NCBI GenBank assembly: GCA_045578625.1
Contig: JAZNKN010000027.1
Coordinates: 1-27,796, forward strand
Source of the DNA: RGIG3009 sp045578625
Lineage (GTDB): Bacteria > Bacillota > Clostridia > Oscillospirales > Acutalibacteraceae
DNA: 27,796 nt
Reading direction: 5' to 3'
Positions within the stretch are counted from its first letter, which is position 1; each line of letters begins with the position of its first letter. The translations under genes and the position numbers were made by a program. Positions 1 to 7,392 of this stretch are shown here, one piece after another. The notes under the pieces were generated by a model. It was not told the DNA's origin. It saw only the letters and a program-made list of their open reading frames with translations, and searched no databases.

Positions 1-1
1 C

Positions 2-229
2 TTCTGCCGCTTTTTCCGTCAGATGACGCGGCGCACCCCCATCGATTACCTCAATTATTATCGCGTAGAATGCGCCTGCCAGGAACTCAGTACAACAGAA
101 AAGAGCGTCACCGAAGTGGCGCTCGATTGCGGATTTAACGATATCAGTTATTTTATCAAGATCTTCCGCCGACACAAGGGCGTTTCCCCCGGCAAGTACC
201 TTGCCGCACTGTCACAGTCACACGGATAA
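2..229 (+). CDS. AraC-family transcriptional regulator, C-terminal end (partial)
   Basis: Only the last 75 codons are present; the reading frame is open from base 2 and the 5' part lies outside the window. The visible part is the second half of an AraC/XylS DNA-binding domain. It includes the conserved closing pattern with EVALDCGFNDISYF followed by FRRHKGVSP, which matches the second helix-turn-helix and the G-x-S-P signature of the family. The ligand- or signal-sensing N-terminal domain is missing, so the effector cannot be guessed. The ATG at 23 is internal to the domain and is not the true start. The stop (TAA 227-229) lies past the stop of the convergent biotin ligase gene, so the two genes overlap tail-to-tail by 12 bases. 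Confidence 0.85.
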   Translation, partial: FCRFFRQMTRRTPIDYLNYYRVECACQELSTTEKSVTEVALDCGFNDISYFIKIFRRHKGVSPGKYLAALSQSHG

Positions 230-1009
230 TGGGCGAATACTCACTTCTCCCGAGGTCAGCTCCTCCACCCTACCGTCGTCGAACCGTACCCGCAGTGCGA
301 GATCGTCGGTAACGTCCAACACCTGTGCCGGCAGGCTGTCGCCGCTGCGCAGCACCCGCACCGCACGTCCCAGCCGCAAGCACCGCTGCCGGTATTCCTC
401 AAGGAACGGCAGCGCCTCCAGATCGGCGTAGCCATCCAAAAACGCATCCAGAAACAGCGCCGCTAAGCGCTCTCTGGCACCCTCCGCGGCGCTCGTAAGC
501 ACCGCACCGGCGCGGTCACGGATGTCCTCCGGAAATCCGTCGGTCGGGGGTGCAACGTTGATCCCCACCCCCACGATGGCATAGTGAAGATTTCCGCTCT
601 GCGGCTCCAGACGACCCTCCGTCAGGATGCCGCAGACTTTTTTTGCGCCGCAGTAAATGTCGTTGACCCATTGAATATCCGTTTGTCGTCCCGACACCGT
701 CTCAATAGCACGCGCCGCCGCCACCGCGGCAGCCGCGGTCAGCGGCAACGCCCTGACCGCCTGCGTTTTCGGGCGCAGCAGCACGCTGAAATACAGACCG
801 GTGCCGTCCGGCGAAAAAAAGGTATGTCCCTGCCGCCCGCGACCGGCGGTCTGCCCCTCTGCCAGAATGACCGTACCCTCCGGCGCGCCGGCCTCCGCCG
901 CCTCACGGAGCAGCGTACTGGTCGAGGTCACGACCGTATGCGCCGTCAATGCAACGCGTGACGGCGCTTTCATCTGCTTATAGATCGCTTCGACCGATAC
1001 CTTACTCAT
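218..1009 (-). CDS. birA: Biotin--[acetyl-CoA-carboxylase] ligase (BirA catalytic type, no HTH)
   Basis: Activates biotin with ATP to biotinyl-AMP and transfers it to the lysine of a biotin carrier domain. The 263-residue protein shows the nucleotide/biotin-binding loop GRGRQGH at about residues 56-62, WVNDIY near 114-119 followed by the conserved lysine of the KKVCGIL segment (about 124), and VGVGINV near 147-152. The C-terminal part resembles the small SH3-like BPL_C domain. There is no N-terminal winged helix, so this is the monofunctional class and probably not a repressor. An in-frame GTG at 1012 is possible, but the ATG at 1009 is preferred because it overlaps the upstream stop (TGATG), typical of translational coupling. 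It is the last gene of a leftward operon. A biotin-dependent decarboxylase system lies at the other end of the window. Confidence 0.93.
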   Translation of the reverse strand: MSKVSVEAIYKQMKAPSRVALTAHTVVTSTSTLLREAAEAGAPEGTVILAEGQTAGRGRQGHTFFSPDGTGLYFSVLLRPKTQAVRALPLTAAAAVAAARAIETVSGRQTDIQWVNDIYCGAKKVCGILTEGRLEPQSGNLHYAIVGVGINVAPPTDGFPEDIRDRAGAVLTSAAEGARERLAALFLDAFLDGYADLEALPFLEEYRQRCLRLGRAVRVLRSGDSLPAQVLDVTDDLALRVRFDDGRVEELTSGEVSIRPLSV

Positions 1010-4000
1010 CACATAGCCTCAAAATACGCCACGACACCGTCGGTGACCGCCTGCATCAGCTTGTCACGGTAGATCGGGTCGATCAGCGCTTCTTTGTCCT
1101 TGGGGTTGTCCAAAAACGCACATTCCAGCAGCACCGACGGACAATCAAAGATGCTGCGCGTCATATACAGTGTGCCCCAGACCGTGCCGGAGGAACGCGG
1201 GCGGCCGTTGGCGGTCGTACCCACACCGTACGGTGTTTCTACCTCATGCATCTTCGGGTAAATGTACGAGGACAGCGTGTATCCGGCTTCGTTGTAATAA
1301 TGCACCGTTGCACCGGTCGCCGAGCCGTCGTAGCCGTTCATGTGTACGCTGATGACCAGATGATAGTCACCCGCGTGTGCCATCTGGACACGGCTCTGCA
1401 GCGACAGTGCGTTGGAACCCAAATCCTTGTCGCGGGTCATCACGACCGTCGCGCCCAAGGCCTCCAGCTTGGTTTTAAGCTCGTTGGCATACAGCAGGTT
1501 GAACGGACCCTCCCACGGCTTGTCATCGTCCGAGCCGTGACCGGGATCGATCAGAATACGCACGCCCTTGAGTTTCTCTGCCGCCGTGTTTTTCGACACG
1601 TCCGCCGGATTGAGGAAGGACAGCGTCAGCCGATCCCCCGACCACACCAGCTGATGGCCGTAGTAATTGCCTTTCTTTTTCAGCGTCAGCCGCAGCGTCC
1701 ACACACCGTCACCGTTGTCCAGCCACTTAGCGGAGGAGAACAGCGCGTTACCGGTCAGATCCGGTGCGGCCGGTACGGTGTCCACGTAATGGAACGTCAC
1801 GTCCACGTATTCCGCTGTCTGTCCGTACTTTTCCAAACTGTAATTCGGTGTGCCGGTGGTAGTATCCGCATAATACTTCTGCGGATAGGCCGCGATATAC
1901 ACCGGAATATCCCAACCGGCATCAAAGGTCAGCACCGTATACATACCGCCGTTCGTCGCTGCGCCGTTCCTCAGTTTCGTGTTTGTAGGTGCCGCCCCCT
2001 TGACGAGGGTAGCGTCCTTCTGATATACACGCTTGCCCGAGCCGAGCAGATAATACGACAAGCTGCCGTTGTACACCTTACTCACCAGAACATCCTGCGT
2101 TCCCTTGGGCAGGTACGAGTTATACGGACGCGACCAATCCTCGATCGCGCTGCCGCCGTTAAAGGTCTCGGCATACTCCGCCGTGATGATGACGATATCC
2201 TTATCTCCCGGCAACGGCATCGTCGGCTCGCCTCCCGGTGTGGTGGTCGTCGTCGAACCACCCGTACCGCTCGGATCGGGGTTGGTCGTCGTTGTCGTGG
2301 TAGTCGTCACCGGCACCGGAAGCGCTTCGACCGTCACCTTGCCGCCGGTCTTGGACTCGCTCAGGCCGTTGTAGGTCGCCGTCACCTTCACGGCACCCAA
2401 CGCCTGCGCCTGACCGATGATACCGGCGGGCAGGGTGTAACTGCCGATATAGCTCTGGAAATCCGACGGCAGATTGCCGCTCTCGTCCACCTTATCCTCA
2501 GTAGCGGTCAGCTTGACCGTCGTGCCGTTGATGACCGCGTTCACCGTCGAGCCCTTCCGCGCCGTGGCACGGATCAGAAACATACTACCGCCGTCCACCG
2601 TCATATCCGTATCCGGCGACACCGCACTTACCAGCGTCTGCTTGTAGGTGATCTTGTACGTGCGCGTCTTGCCCTTGTGGGAGAAGGTAAAGGTGTTGAG
2701 TCCCACCGACAGCGTGAATTTCTTAGTGAAGAATCCGTGCTCAGACAGCTCCACCTCTGCCCCGTTCACGGTCAGCGGGAAGTTGGTATCACCGCCGCCG
2801 TTAAAGGTCACGGTAGACTCGGTCGTGGTATAGGTCATCTTGGTCGGCGAGGAAACGGTCAGCTGATTGTAGATAAATTCCTCGTTCAGCGTGCCGGCGT
2901 ATGCTTGCTTCAGCGTCGCGCCCAGCTTATGCTTATCGGTACGCAGCGCGGTCAGCGAATCGTAGGAGCTGCCGCACCACGCCATATTATCCTTGCAGTA
3001 CAAATACTGCTGCGCCAGCTGATCGGGCGAACTCCACCCCGCCAGATACGACCCGGCGGTGTTGGCGGAATGCGACATATACAGCGGCAGCTCCAGTGCC
3101 AACGCCGTATCGTTCCACCATTTCAGCACCTTCTGGAACGAGCCGGTGGGATGACTGGTCGAGGCGTAGTTTTTGACCATAACGCCGTGGAACAGCCCCT
3201 GCTCAAGCCAACCGAGCGTATCGGCACAGCCGTCGGTAAATTCCTCGTAATATTCCTTGGTATCCGAGCCTCGCTCGTCCACCGATTTGTGCGCCCAGAT
3301 GCCGTAGGACATCAGTCCCACGTAAAAATCACGATCCACGGCGGTCAGCGTTTGTGCCACGCGCGCCACCAGCTCGTCCAGTGCCGCGACCGTCACCTCG
3401 CGTTCCTCCGCCTTGACCTTGCCAAGCGCGAATGCAAAGCCGTCCACAAACATACCGTCCAGTGCATATTGCCGTGCCGCTTCGTCCGCGATACGCACGG
3501 TGCGCTCGGTCACGCCCTCGCCGCGGGGATCCCACGCCTCGCTGTCGCGAATGTGCAAGTCCAGTACGCCGTAGACGTACATCTCGCGCTCCCGCGCCTG
3601 CTGCAGGATATACGCAAGGGCATCAAACCGCTCACCGTCGGTGCCGGTCAGCAGCAGGCTGTCCATCTCCTCCGACGGATACAGTGCCACCTCGCCGCGA
3701 TGCAGCGGCAACAACAGTGTGTTAAAAGCCCAGTCGTCGATCGTGGTAAACGCCGTGTCGATCTGCTGCTTCACCGCCGCGGCGCTCTCCTGGCCGGTGA
3801 TGAGATAATCCGTGCCGGGCGTCAGCCAGACACCCTTCATCACGTTCGGCAGCGCGTATTCCGGTTCAGGCAGCGGCTCCGGCTCGGGTTCGGGCTCGGG
3901 CTCCGGCTCCTGCGATGGCTCACTCACCGTGGTCGTGCTTGTCCGCGTTCCGGTCGCTTCGGTCTTGCCCGCTTTACCCGAAACCAGATCGGCAATGGCG

Positions 4001-4122
4001 TGCAGCGCACCGCTGTTCACCACGGCAAAGCAGCCGACGAGCAACACCGAGATCAGTACCACGATCAGCACGATGAGCCATACGCGCACCTTCCGTTCGG
4101 AAGGCTTAAAATGCTTTGACAT
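1009..4122 (-). CDS. Cell-wall protein: GH10-like barrel, Ig-like domains and C-terminal N-acetylmuramoyl-L-alanine amidase
   Basis: A 1037-residue exported protein. Residues 13-35 are hydrophobic (signal anchor; LVGC at 28-31 also resembles a lipobox). A Thr/Glu-Pro linker covers 56-88. Residues about 95-410 resemble the GH10-like (GHL10/DUF187) barrel of the neighbouring lipoprotein. Two beta-rich Ig-like segments follow (about 418-495 and 498-600), then a Thr/Pro linker (603-640) and another beta-rich part. Residues 851-1037 are an Amidase_3 zinc amidase that cleaves the bond between muramic acid and the stem peptide. Expected zinc ligands are H862 (DPGHG), E871 and H927 (SVHMN), and the catalytic Glu is E1000 (LLECAFLDN). 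The barrel lacks the YDDYFYP-type segment of the neighbour (it has FVDGFAF), so its activity is doubtful. Start ATG 4122 has an AAGGAG Shine-Dalgarno sequence just after the stop of the upstream gene. It overlaps birA by one base. Confidence 0.85.
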   Translation of the reverse strand: MSKHFKPSERKVRVWLIVLIVVLISVLLVGCFAVVNSGALHAIADLVSGKAGKTEATGTRTSTTTVSEPSQEPEPEPEPEPEPLPEPEYALPNVMKGVWLTPGTDYLITGQESAAAVKQQIDTAFTTIDDWAFNTLLLPLHRGEVALYPSEEMDSLLLTGTDGERFDALAYILQQAREREMYVYGVLDLHIRDSEAWDPRGEGVTERTVRIADEAARQYALDGMFVDGFAFALGKVKAEEREVTVAALDELVARVAQTLTAVDRDFYVGLMSYGIWAHKSVDERGSDTKEYYEEFTDGCADTLGWLEQGLFHGVMVKNYASTSHPTGSFQKVLKWWNDTALALELPLYMSHSANTAGSYLAGWSSPDQLAQQYLYCKDNMAWCGSSYDSLTALRTDKHKLGATLKQAYAGTLNEEFIYNQLTVSSPTKMTYTTTESTVTFNGGGDTNFPLTVNGAEVELSEHGFFTKKFTLSVGLNTFTFSHKGKTRTYKITYKQTLVSAVSPDTDMTVDGGSMFLIRATARKGSTVNAVINGTTVKLTATEDKVDESGNLPSDFQSYIGSYTLPAGIIGQAQALGAVKVTATYNGLSESKTGGKVTVEALPVPVTTTTTTTTNPDPSGTGGSTTTTTPGGEPTMPLPGDKDIVIITAEYAETFNGGSAIEDWSRPYNSYLPKGTQDVLVSKVYNGSLSYYLLGSGKRVYQKDATLVKGAAPTNTKLRNGAATNGGMYTVLTFDAGWDIPVYIAAYPQKYYADTTTGTPNYSLEKYGQTAEYVDVTFHYVDTVPAAPDLTGNALFSSAKWLDNGDGVWTLRLTLKKKGNYYGHQLVWSGDRLTLSFLNPADVSKNTAAEKLKGVRILIDPGHGSDDDKPWEGPFNLLYANELKTKLEALGATVVMTRDKDLGSNALSLQSRVQMAHAGDYHLVISVHMNGYDGSATGATVHYYNEAGYTLSSYIYPKMHEVETPYGVGTTANGRPRSSGTVWGTLYMTRSIFDCPSVLLECAFLDNPKDKEALIDPIYRDKLMQAVTDGVVAYFEAM
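3859..3909 (-). repeat. Glu-Pro tandem hexanucleotide repeat in the amidase fusion gene
   Basis: Tandem six-base units encode alternating Glu-Pro (residues about 72-88 of the amidase fusion protein). This makes a stiff, acidic spacer between the membrane anchor and the first extracellular domain. Such repeats can change length by slippage, so the spacer may vary between strains. Confidence 0.75.
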
Positions 4123-4137
4123 ACCGACACTCCTTGA

Positions 4138-5616
4138 TCACAAAATCGAAAGAAGATTGCGGATCTCCTCTTGGGCGACCGACACGTCGGCGGTCGCAGA
4201 CAACCCCGCTTTTGCGGCGGGATCAAAGTAACTGTAACTGTAAAACGCCAAACCGGCGACCTGCTTATCGCGCAGGTACTGCACCGAGCGCTTCATCACA
4301 TCACTGTGATCGATCCATTCCGTCTTGCCGGCACCGGCATAGGCATCGGACTTCAGACCGATCTTGTACAGCGCCAGACCGAAATACAGCTCCACCGAGC
4401 TGTGCCGCGTATACCCGCGCCATACGTTCACCATCTTGTCAAACGCACTGCTGCTGTTCTCAAATCCGGTATAGATCTGCGGACACAGGTAGTCCACGTA
4501 CCCCGGCTGTGACAGCCACTTGCGGCAATCCGCATACAGCGCATCGTAGGTGTTCTGTGCGTTTGCTGCCGGCGACACGCCGAACACGACCCCTTTGGCC
4601 GCGGTCAACGTATGCGTACCGGCGATCAGCATATCCACACCGGCGCGCCGCCAATCGGCAACCGACAGCGTGCCGCCACCCTGCTTGTACGTTTCGTAAT
4701 CGGCACTTTCGTAACTGTATACCGTCCCCGCGCTCAGCAAGCCCTCGGGGTAAAAATAGTCATCGTACTGGATACCGTCAATATCATAGTTGTTCAGCAG
4801 TTCACGGATACCGTTCAGTATCAACGTTTGCGCTGCGGTCGAGGTGGGCACGTAGTAGTACCGTCCGCCACCGTCCGTCAGCGTGGGAATGCCGTCCACC
4901 AAGTACGCCGTTTGCAGGCCCACGCGGTACGGATTGACCCACGCGTGCAGCTGCAGACCGTTCTTGTGCGCAGCCGTCACCGCGTATTCCAACGGATCAA
5001 ACCCCGCATTCAGCAGGGATTTCACCGCCGCAGCCGGCTTGAACAGTGCGGAATCGTAATACGCATCGCTGTTTGCACGCACGTGGAAAAACACGGTATT
5101 CAAGCCATATCCGGCCAGCTCCGCCATCATATCATCCAACGCCTTGCGTGCCTGTGCAGGCGTGGTGCAACGCTGGAACAGCTCGGCAAGCTCTATGTAA
5201 GATACCCATACGCCGCGCATCTCCCCGCTCACCGACGGACGGGATACGGTGCCGCCGGTCGTGATAGTCGTGGGCTTCGCGGTGGAGGACGTGGGCTTCT
5301 TGGTCGTCGTCGCACTCGTCACGGTCGTCACCGTGGTTTTGGAACTGCCGGTGGACTTGCCGACGGTGCTGCTCGTCCCCAAGGTTGCCGACGAACCCGT
5401 CGTGTCCGTCCCGGAGATCATCCCGGTATCGACAGTGGTATCCGCCGCGCTTGCGGTCGTCGTTACCGTGCCGACAGCACTCGTCGTAGACGAAACACCC
5501 GACTCCACCACCTCGCGCAAGGAGGTGGTAACATCCGGTTGCGACGCGTTCTTGGCACAGCCGGTACACAGGCATACCGCAAGCAGCACAGCCAGCCATA
5601 TCCGAACCTGTTTCAT
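4138..5616 (-). CDS. GH10-like (GHL10/DUF187) family lipoprotein, putative glycoside hydrolase
   Basis: A 492-residue surface lipoprotein. Residues 1-19 are a signal peptide ending in CTGC (Cys20 the probable lipidated residue). Residues about 40-130 form a Ser/Thr-rich linker. From about 132 comes a barrel domain beginning MRGVWVSYIEL, with the conserved blocks NTVFFHVRANSDAYY, LQLHAWVNPYR and IDGIQYDDYFYP (acidic residues D285/D286). These are typical of the YngK/GHL10 family, thought to act on cell-wall or other polysaccharides; the substrate is unknown. The frame is open further upstream to 5772, but the ATG at 5616 has a good Shine-Dalgarno (GGGAGG, 8 bases away) and starts the signal peptide. 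A promoter (5641-5669) lies inside the longer frame. First gene of the operon with the amidase fusion and birA. Confidence 0.88.
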   Translation of the reverse strand: MKQVRIWLAVLLAVCLCTGCAKNASQPDVTTSLREVVESGVSSTTSAVGTVTTTASAADTTVDTGMISGTDTTGSSATLGTSSTVGKSTGSSKTTVTTVTSATTTKKPTSSTAKPTTITTGGTVSRPSVSGEMRGVWVSYIELAELFQRCTTPAQARKALDDMMAELAGYGLNTVFFHVRANSDAYYDSALFKPAAAVKSLLNAGFDPLEYAVTAAHKNGLQLHAWVNPYRVGLQTAYLVDGIPTLTDGGGRYYYVPTSTAAQTLILNGIRELLNNYDIDGIQYDDYFYPEGLLSAGTVYSYESADYETYKQGGGTLSVADWRRAGVDMLIAGTHTLTAAKGVVFGVSPAANAQNTYDALYADCRKWLSQPGYVDYLCPQIYTGFENSSSAFDKMVNVWRGYTRHSSVELYFGLALYKIGLKSDAYAGAGKTEWIDHSDVMKRSVQYLRDKQVAGLAFYSYSYFDPAAKAGLSATADVSVAQEEIRNLLSIL

Positions 5617-5640
5617 GCGGTACACCTCCCATAATAATAA

Positions 5641-5669
5641 ATAATACCAAAAGATAGCGACAAATTCAA
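5641..5669 (-). promoter_or_regulatory. Promoter of the lipoprotein-amidase-birA operon
   Basis: On the minus strand TTGAAT (5669-5664) and TATTAT (5646-5641) are separated by exactly 17 bases. The start of transcription would fall about 18 bases before the ATG at 5616, with the ribosome site between them. This also argues against the longer reading frame starting at 5772. Confidence 0.65.
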
Positions 5670-5758
5670 CCAATTTCGTCAAAAAGCCCACTGGAATATT
5701 TCTCCTACCGTATGTATATGCCCGTCCTGCAAAATATTTCGGTAGTTGCGAAAAGCGA

Positions 5759-5787
5759 TTGCAATTTCCCAACGGATGTGCTACACT
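5759..5787 (+). promoter_or_regulatory. Promoter of tRNA-Leu
   Basis: TTGCAA (5759-5764), 17 bases, then TACACT (5782-5787), with an extended -10 TG one base before the hexamer. Transcription would begin a few bases before the mature tRNA 5' end at 5798. Confidence 0.7.
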
Positions 5788-5797
5788 AGCCTCATAC

Positions 5798-5879
5798 GCG
5801 GGCGTGGTGGAATGGCAGACACGTCGGTCTTAGGAGCCGATGCTTACGCGTGCAAGTTCGAGTCTTGTCGCCCGCACCA
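5798..5879 (+). tRNA. tRNA-Leu, anticodon TAG
   Basis: The acceptor stem GCGGGCG (5798-5804) pairs fully with CGCCCGC (5869-5875), followed by discriminator A and an encoded CCA (5877-5879). The anticodon stem is TCGGT/GCCGA with loop CTTAGGA, giving anticodon TAG at 5831-5833, which reads CUA and other CUN leucine codons. The long variable arm and the GTTCGAGTC T-arm are consistent with a class II leucine tRNA. A promoter lies directly upstream and a strong terminator directly downstream, so it is a single-gene transcription unit. Confidence 0.97.
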
Positions 5880-5880
5880 G

Positions 5881-5912
5881 AAAAAACGACGTGTTTCGAC
5901 ACGTCGTTTTTT
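5881..5912 (+). terminator. Rho-independent terminator of tRNA-Leu
   Basis: A perfect 14-bp stem (5881-5894 with 5899-5912) is closed by a TTCG tetraloop and ends in six T. It starts two bases after the tRNA CCA end. The A-run on the other side would let it work in both directions. Confidence 0.93.
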
Positions 5913-5913
5913 C

Positions 5914-6092
5914 AACGAAATACATCCCTTTCGGGATTTGTGAAATGCACTTCGTGCGTGAAATACGCCTACGGCGTGTCAAATACCTGCGGGCGTGAGA
6001 GGATTTATTTCATTTCACTTGATGCGTCTGCATCAAATTTCACAATTTACGAAGTAAATTATTTCACCGTGAGCGTTAGCGAACGATTTCAC
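5914..6092. repeat. Multi-hairpin palindromic element with GTGAAAT / ATTTCAC spacers
   Basis: Six short hairpins stand in a row: 5924-5937 (ATCCC/GGGAT), 5947-5957 (GCAC/GTGC), 5965-5977 (ACGCC/GGCGT), 6019-6036 (TTGATGC/GCATCAA), 6044-6060 (AATTTAC/GTAAATT) and 6068-6085 (CGT-GA-GC/GC-GA-ACG with tandem G-A mismatches). In the left half they are separated by GTGAAAT-like heptamers (5940, 5958, 5978 with one change). In the right half they are separated by the reverse complement ATTTCAC (6012, 6037, 6061, 6086). The whole can therefore fold back as one long imperfect cruciform with side arms. There is no coding capacity and no clear target duplication. It looks like a REP/MITE-type dispersed element; that identity is inference. 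Confidence 0.7.
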
Positions 6093-6139
6093 CTAATAAC
6101 GAGAATTCATATTCACATCAGAAAGCGAGGTGACTACCC

Positions 6140-7180
6140 GTGAAGCCGCGCAAAGCACTCATACTCAGCCCAAAAGCGACCGCCGCGATACAAGCGTACC
6201 TCGGCCTTGCCGGTACCAATGAGATCGCTGTGGGGGTCCTGCGAGACGGCGTCGGGTATTACACCTCCGACGGCGTATCCGAGACCGCGCGCTTTGATAT
6301 CGGCTCCATCAGCAAGACCTTTACCGCCCAGTTGATTCTCGGACTGGTCTGCGACGGCAAGCTGTCGCTTGATACCACCGTGGATGCCTATCTGCCGCTG
6401 CGGGCGGGACGGTATCCGACGATCGCGCAGTTGCTGACGCATACGGCGGGATACCACCATCTTACGCCCATCGAGATCACCGTCCCCAAGCTGCTGACCA
6501 AGCGCTATGCGGTCAAAAACCCCTACCGCGGAGCCAATACCGCTCGGGTACTGGCAGCACTGTCCCGACGCAACCATACCAAACCCCGCAATCCCTACGG
6601 CTACTCGGATTTTTCTTACGCGATCCTCGCCGCGGTAGCGGAACGTGTCACCGGACAGCCCTTCAGCGAGCTGTTACACCACCTCATCCGTGAAGAATAC
6701 GGCTTGCAAAGCACCGAGGCCTACCCCACAGCACCGCGAATACCGGTCTATCTCGGCGGCCGCCCGTTGAAAGCGTGGCACTGGGACAAGCATAATCCGT
6801 ACATCGCCGGCGGCGGTGTCGTATCCACGCTTGAGGATATGCTGCGCTACGCCGCGATCCAGCTTGAGGCAACCACCCCCTCGGTGCTTGCCTCACAGCG
6901 TCTGCATCCGCCGTCCTTTTCACCAAAAAGCAACATCGGCACCTGCTTGGGCTGGCACACCTACAAAAAGTCAGATCAATTATGGCACGTCGGCGGCGTG
7001 GGGACGTTCCGTGCGTCCATGATCGTCAACCGTCGGTTGGGCTGTGCCGTGGTGGTGCTTGGCAATGCCAAAGGCAAGCGCAGTGCCAATGTCCATTACA
7101 TCGCCAAGCTGCTGTACAGCGAGCTAAAGAAAAAACGGGTCGTGCTCACGACCGAGCACGACCGATCACGAACCGTATGA
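6140..7180 (+). CDS. Serine hydrolase of the beta-lactamase / class C family
   Basis: A 346-residue protein with the three active-site motifs of the penicillin-binding/beta-lactamase fold: SISK at 56-59 (nucleophile Ser56 and Lys59), YSD at 155-157 in the place of the usual YxN, and HVG near the C-terminus in LWHVGGVGTF. LLTHTAGYHHL near 98-109 is also typical of the family. No signal peptide or membrane segment is visible at the N-terminus, so a cytoplasmic location is suggested, which is unusual for wall-active members. It could be an esterase or peptidase; the substrate is not predictable. The start is GTG 6140 with GAGGTG eight bases upstream. No promoter is evident in the 47 bases after the multi-hairpin element, so transcription may start inside or before that element. 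Confidence 0.85.
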   Translation: MKPRKALILSPKATAAIQAYLGLAGTNEIAVGVLRDGVGYYTSDGVSETARFDIGSISKTFTAQLILGLVCDGKLSLDTTVDAYLPLRAGRYPTIAQLLTHTAGYHHLTPIEITVPKLLTKRYAVKNPYRGANTARVLAALSRRNHTKPRNPYGYSDFSYAILAAVAERVTGQPFSELLHHLIREEYGLQSTEAYPTAPRIPVYLGGRPLKAWHWDKHNPYIAGGGVVSTLEDMLRYAAIQLEATTPSVLASQRLHPPSFSPKSNIGTCLGWHTYKKSDQLWHVGGVGTFRASMIVNRRLGCAVVVLGNAKGKRSANVHYIAKLLYSELKKKRVVLTTEHDRSRTV

Positions 7181-7264
7181 TAACTTTTTGCTTCCGCGTT
7201 ACTGTATCGTGCGTGTGTGCAAAATGGAGGTCGATAACGGCAAAAAATACGCACTGCGCTAACA

Positions 7265-7288
7265 CCTCAGCCACTCGCACTGCTGAGG
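7265..7288. other. Stem-loop in the gap between serine hydrolase and M23 genes
   Basis: CCTCAGC (7265-7271) pairs with GCTGAGG (7282-7288) across a 10-base loop. No T-run follows on either strand, so it is not a standard terminator. Apart from this and the terminator at 7350, I see nothing coding in 7181-7392. Confidence 0.4.
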
Positions 7289-7349
7289 GTCAGCTCGCGG
7301 TATGTGGATGATCGTTTCACCGTCATTGCTTGATACCGAACGTTACGAA

Positions 7350-7385
7350 AACACGCCCCGAAAGGCTTACCTTTCGGGGCGTGTT
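7350..7385. terminator. Bidirectional terminator between serine hydrolase and M23 peptidase genes
   Basis: A perfect 15-bp stem (7350-7364 with 7371-7385) with a 6-base loop. It begins eight bases after the minus-strand stop codon at 7393-7395. T-rich stretches flank both sides, so it probably serves both converging genes, more clearly the leftward one. Confidence 0.85.
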
Positions 7386-7392
7386 CTTTCTG

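Noticed and set aside
191..205. GGCAAG/CTTGCC hairpin as terminator for birA
   Set aside because: Only a 6-bp stem, inside the AraC coding region, with no T-run on the minus strand.
949..4119. Very long plus-strand open frame opposite the amidase fusion gene
   Set aside because: It is antisense to a gene with clear domains, is rich in Arg/His/Gln as expected of a GC-rich mirror frame, and shows no motif or ribosome site.
5617..5772. N-terminal extension of the GH10-like lipoprotein to 5772
   Set aside because: It would precede a good signal peptide and ribosome site, and it contains the operon promoter.
5914..6092. CRISPR-like array
   Set aside because: The repeated heptamers are too short, change orientation in the middle, and the intervening units are self-complementary hairpins rather than unique spacers.
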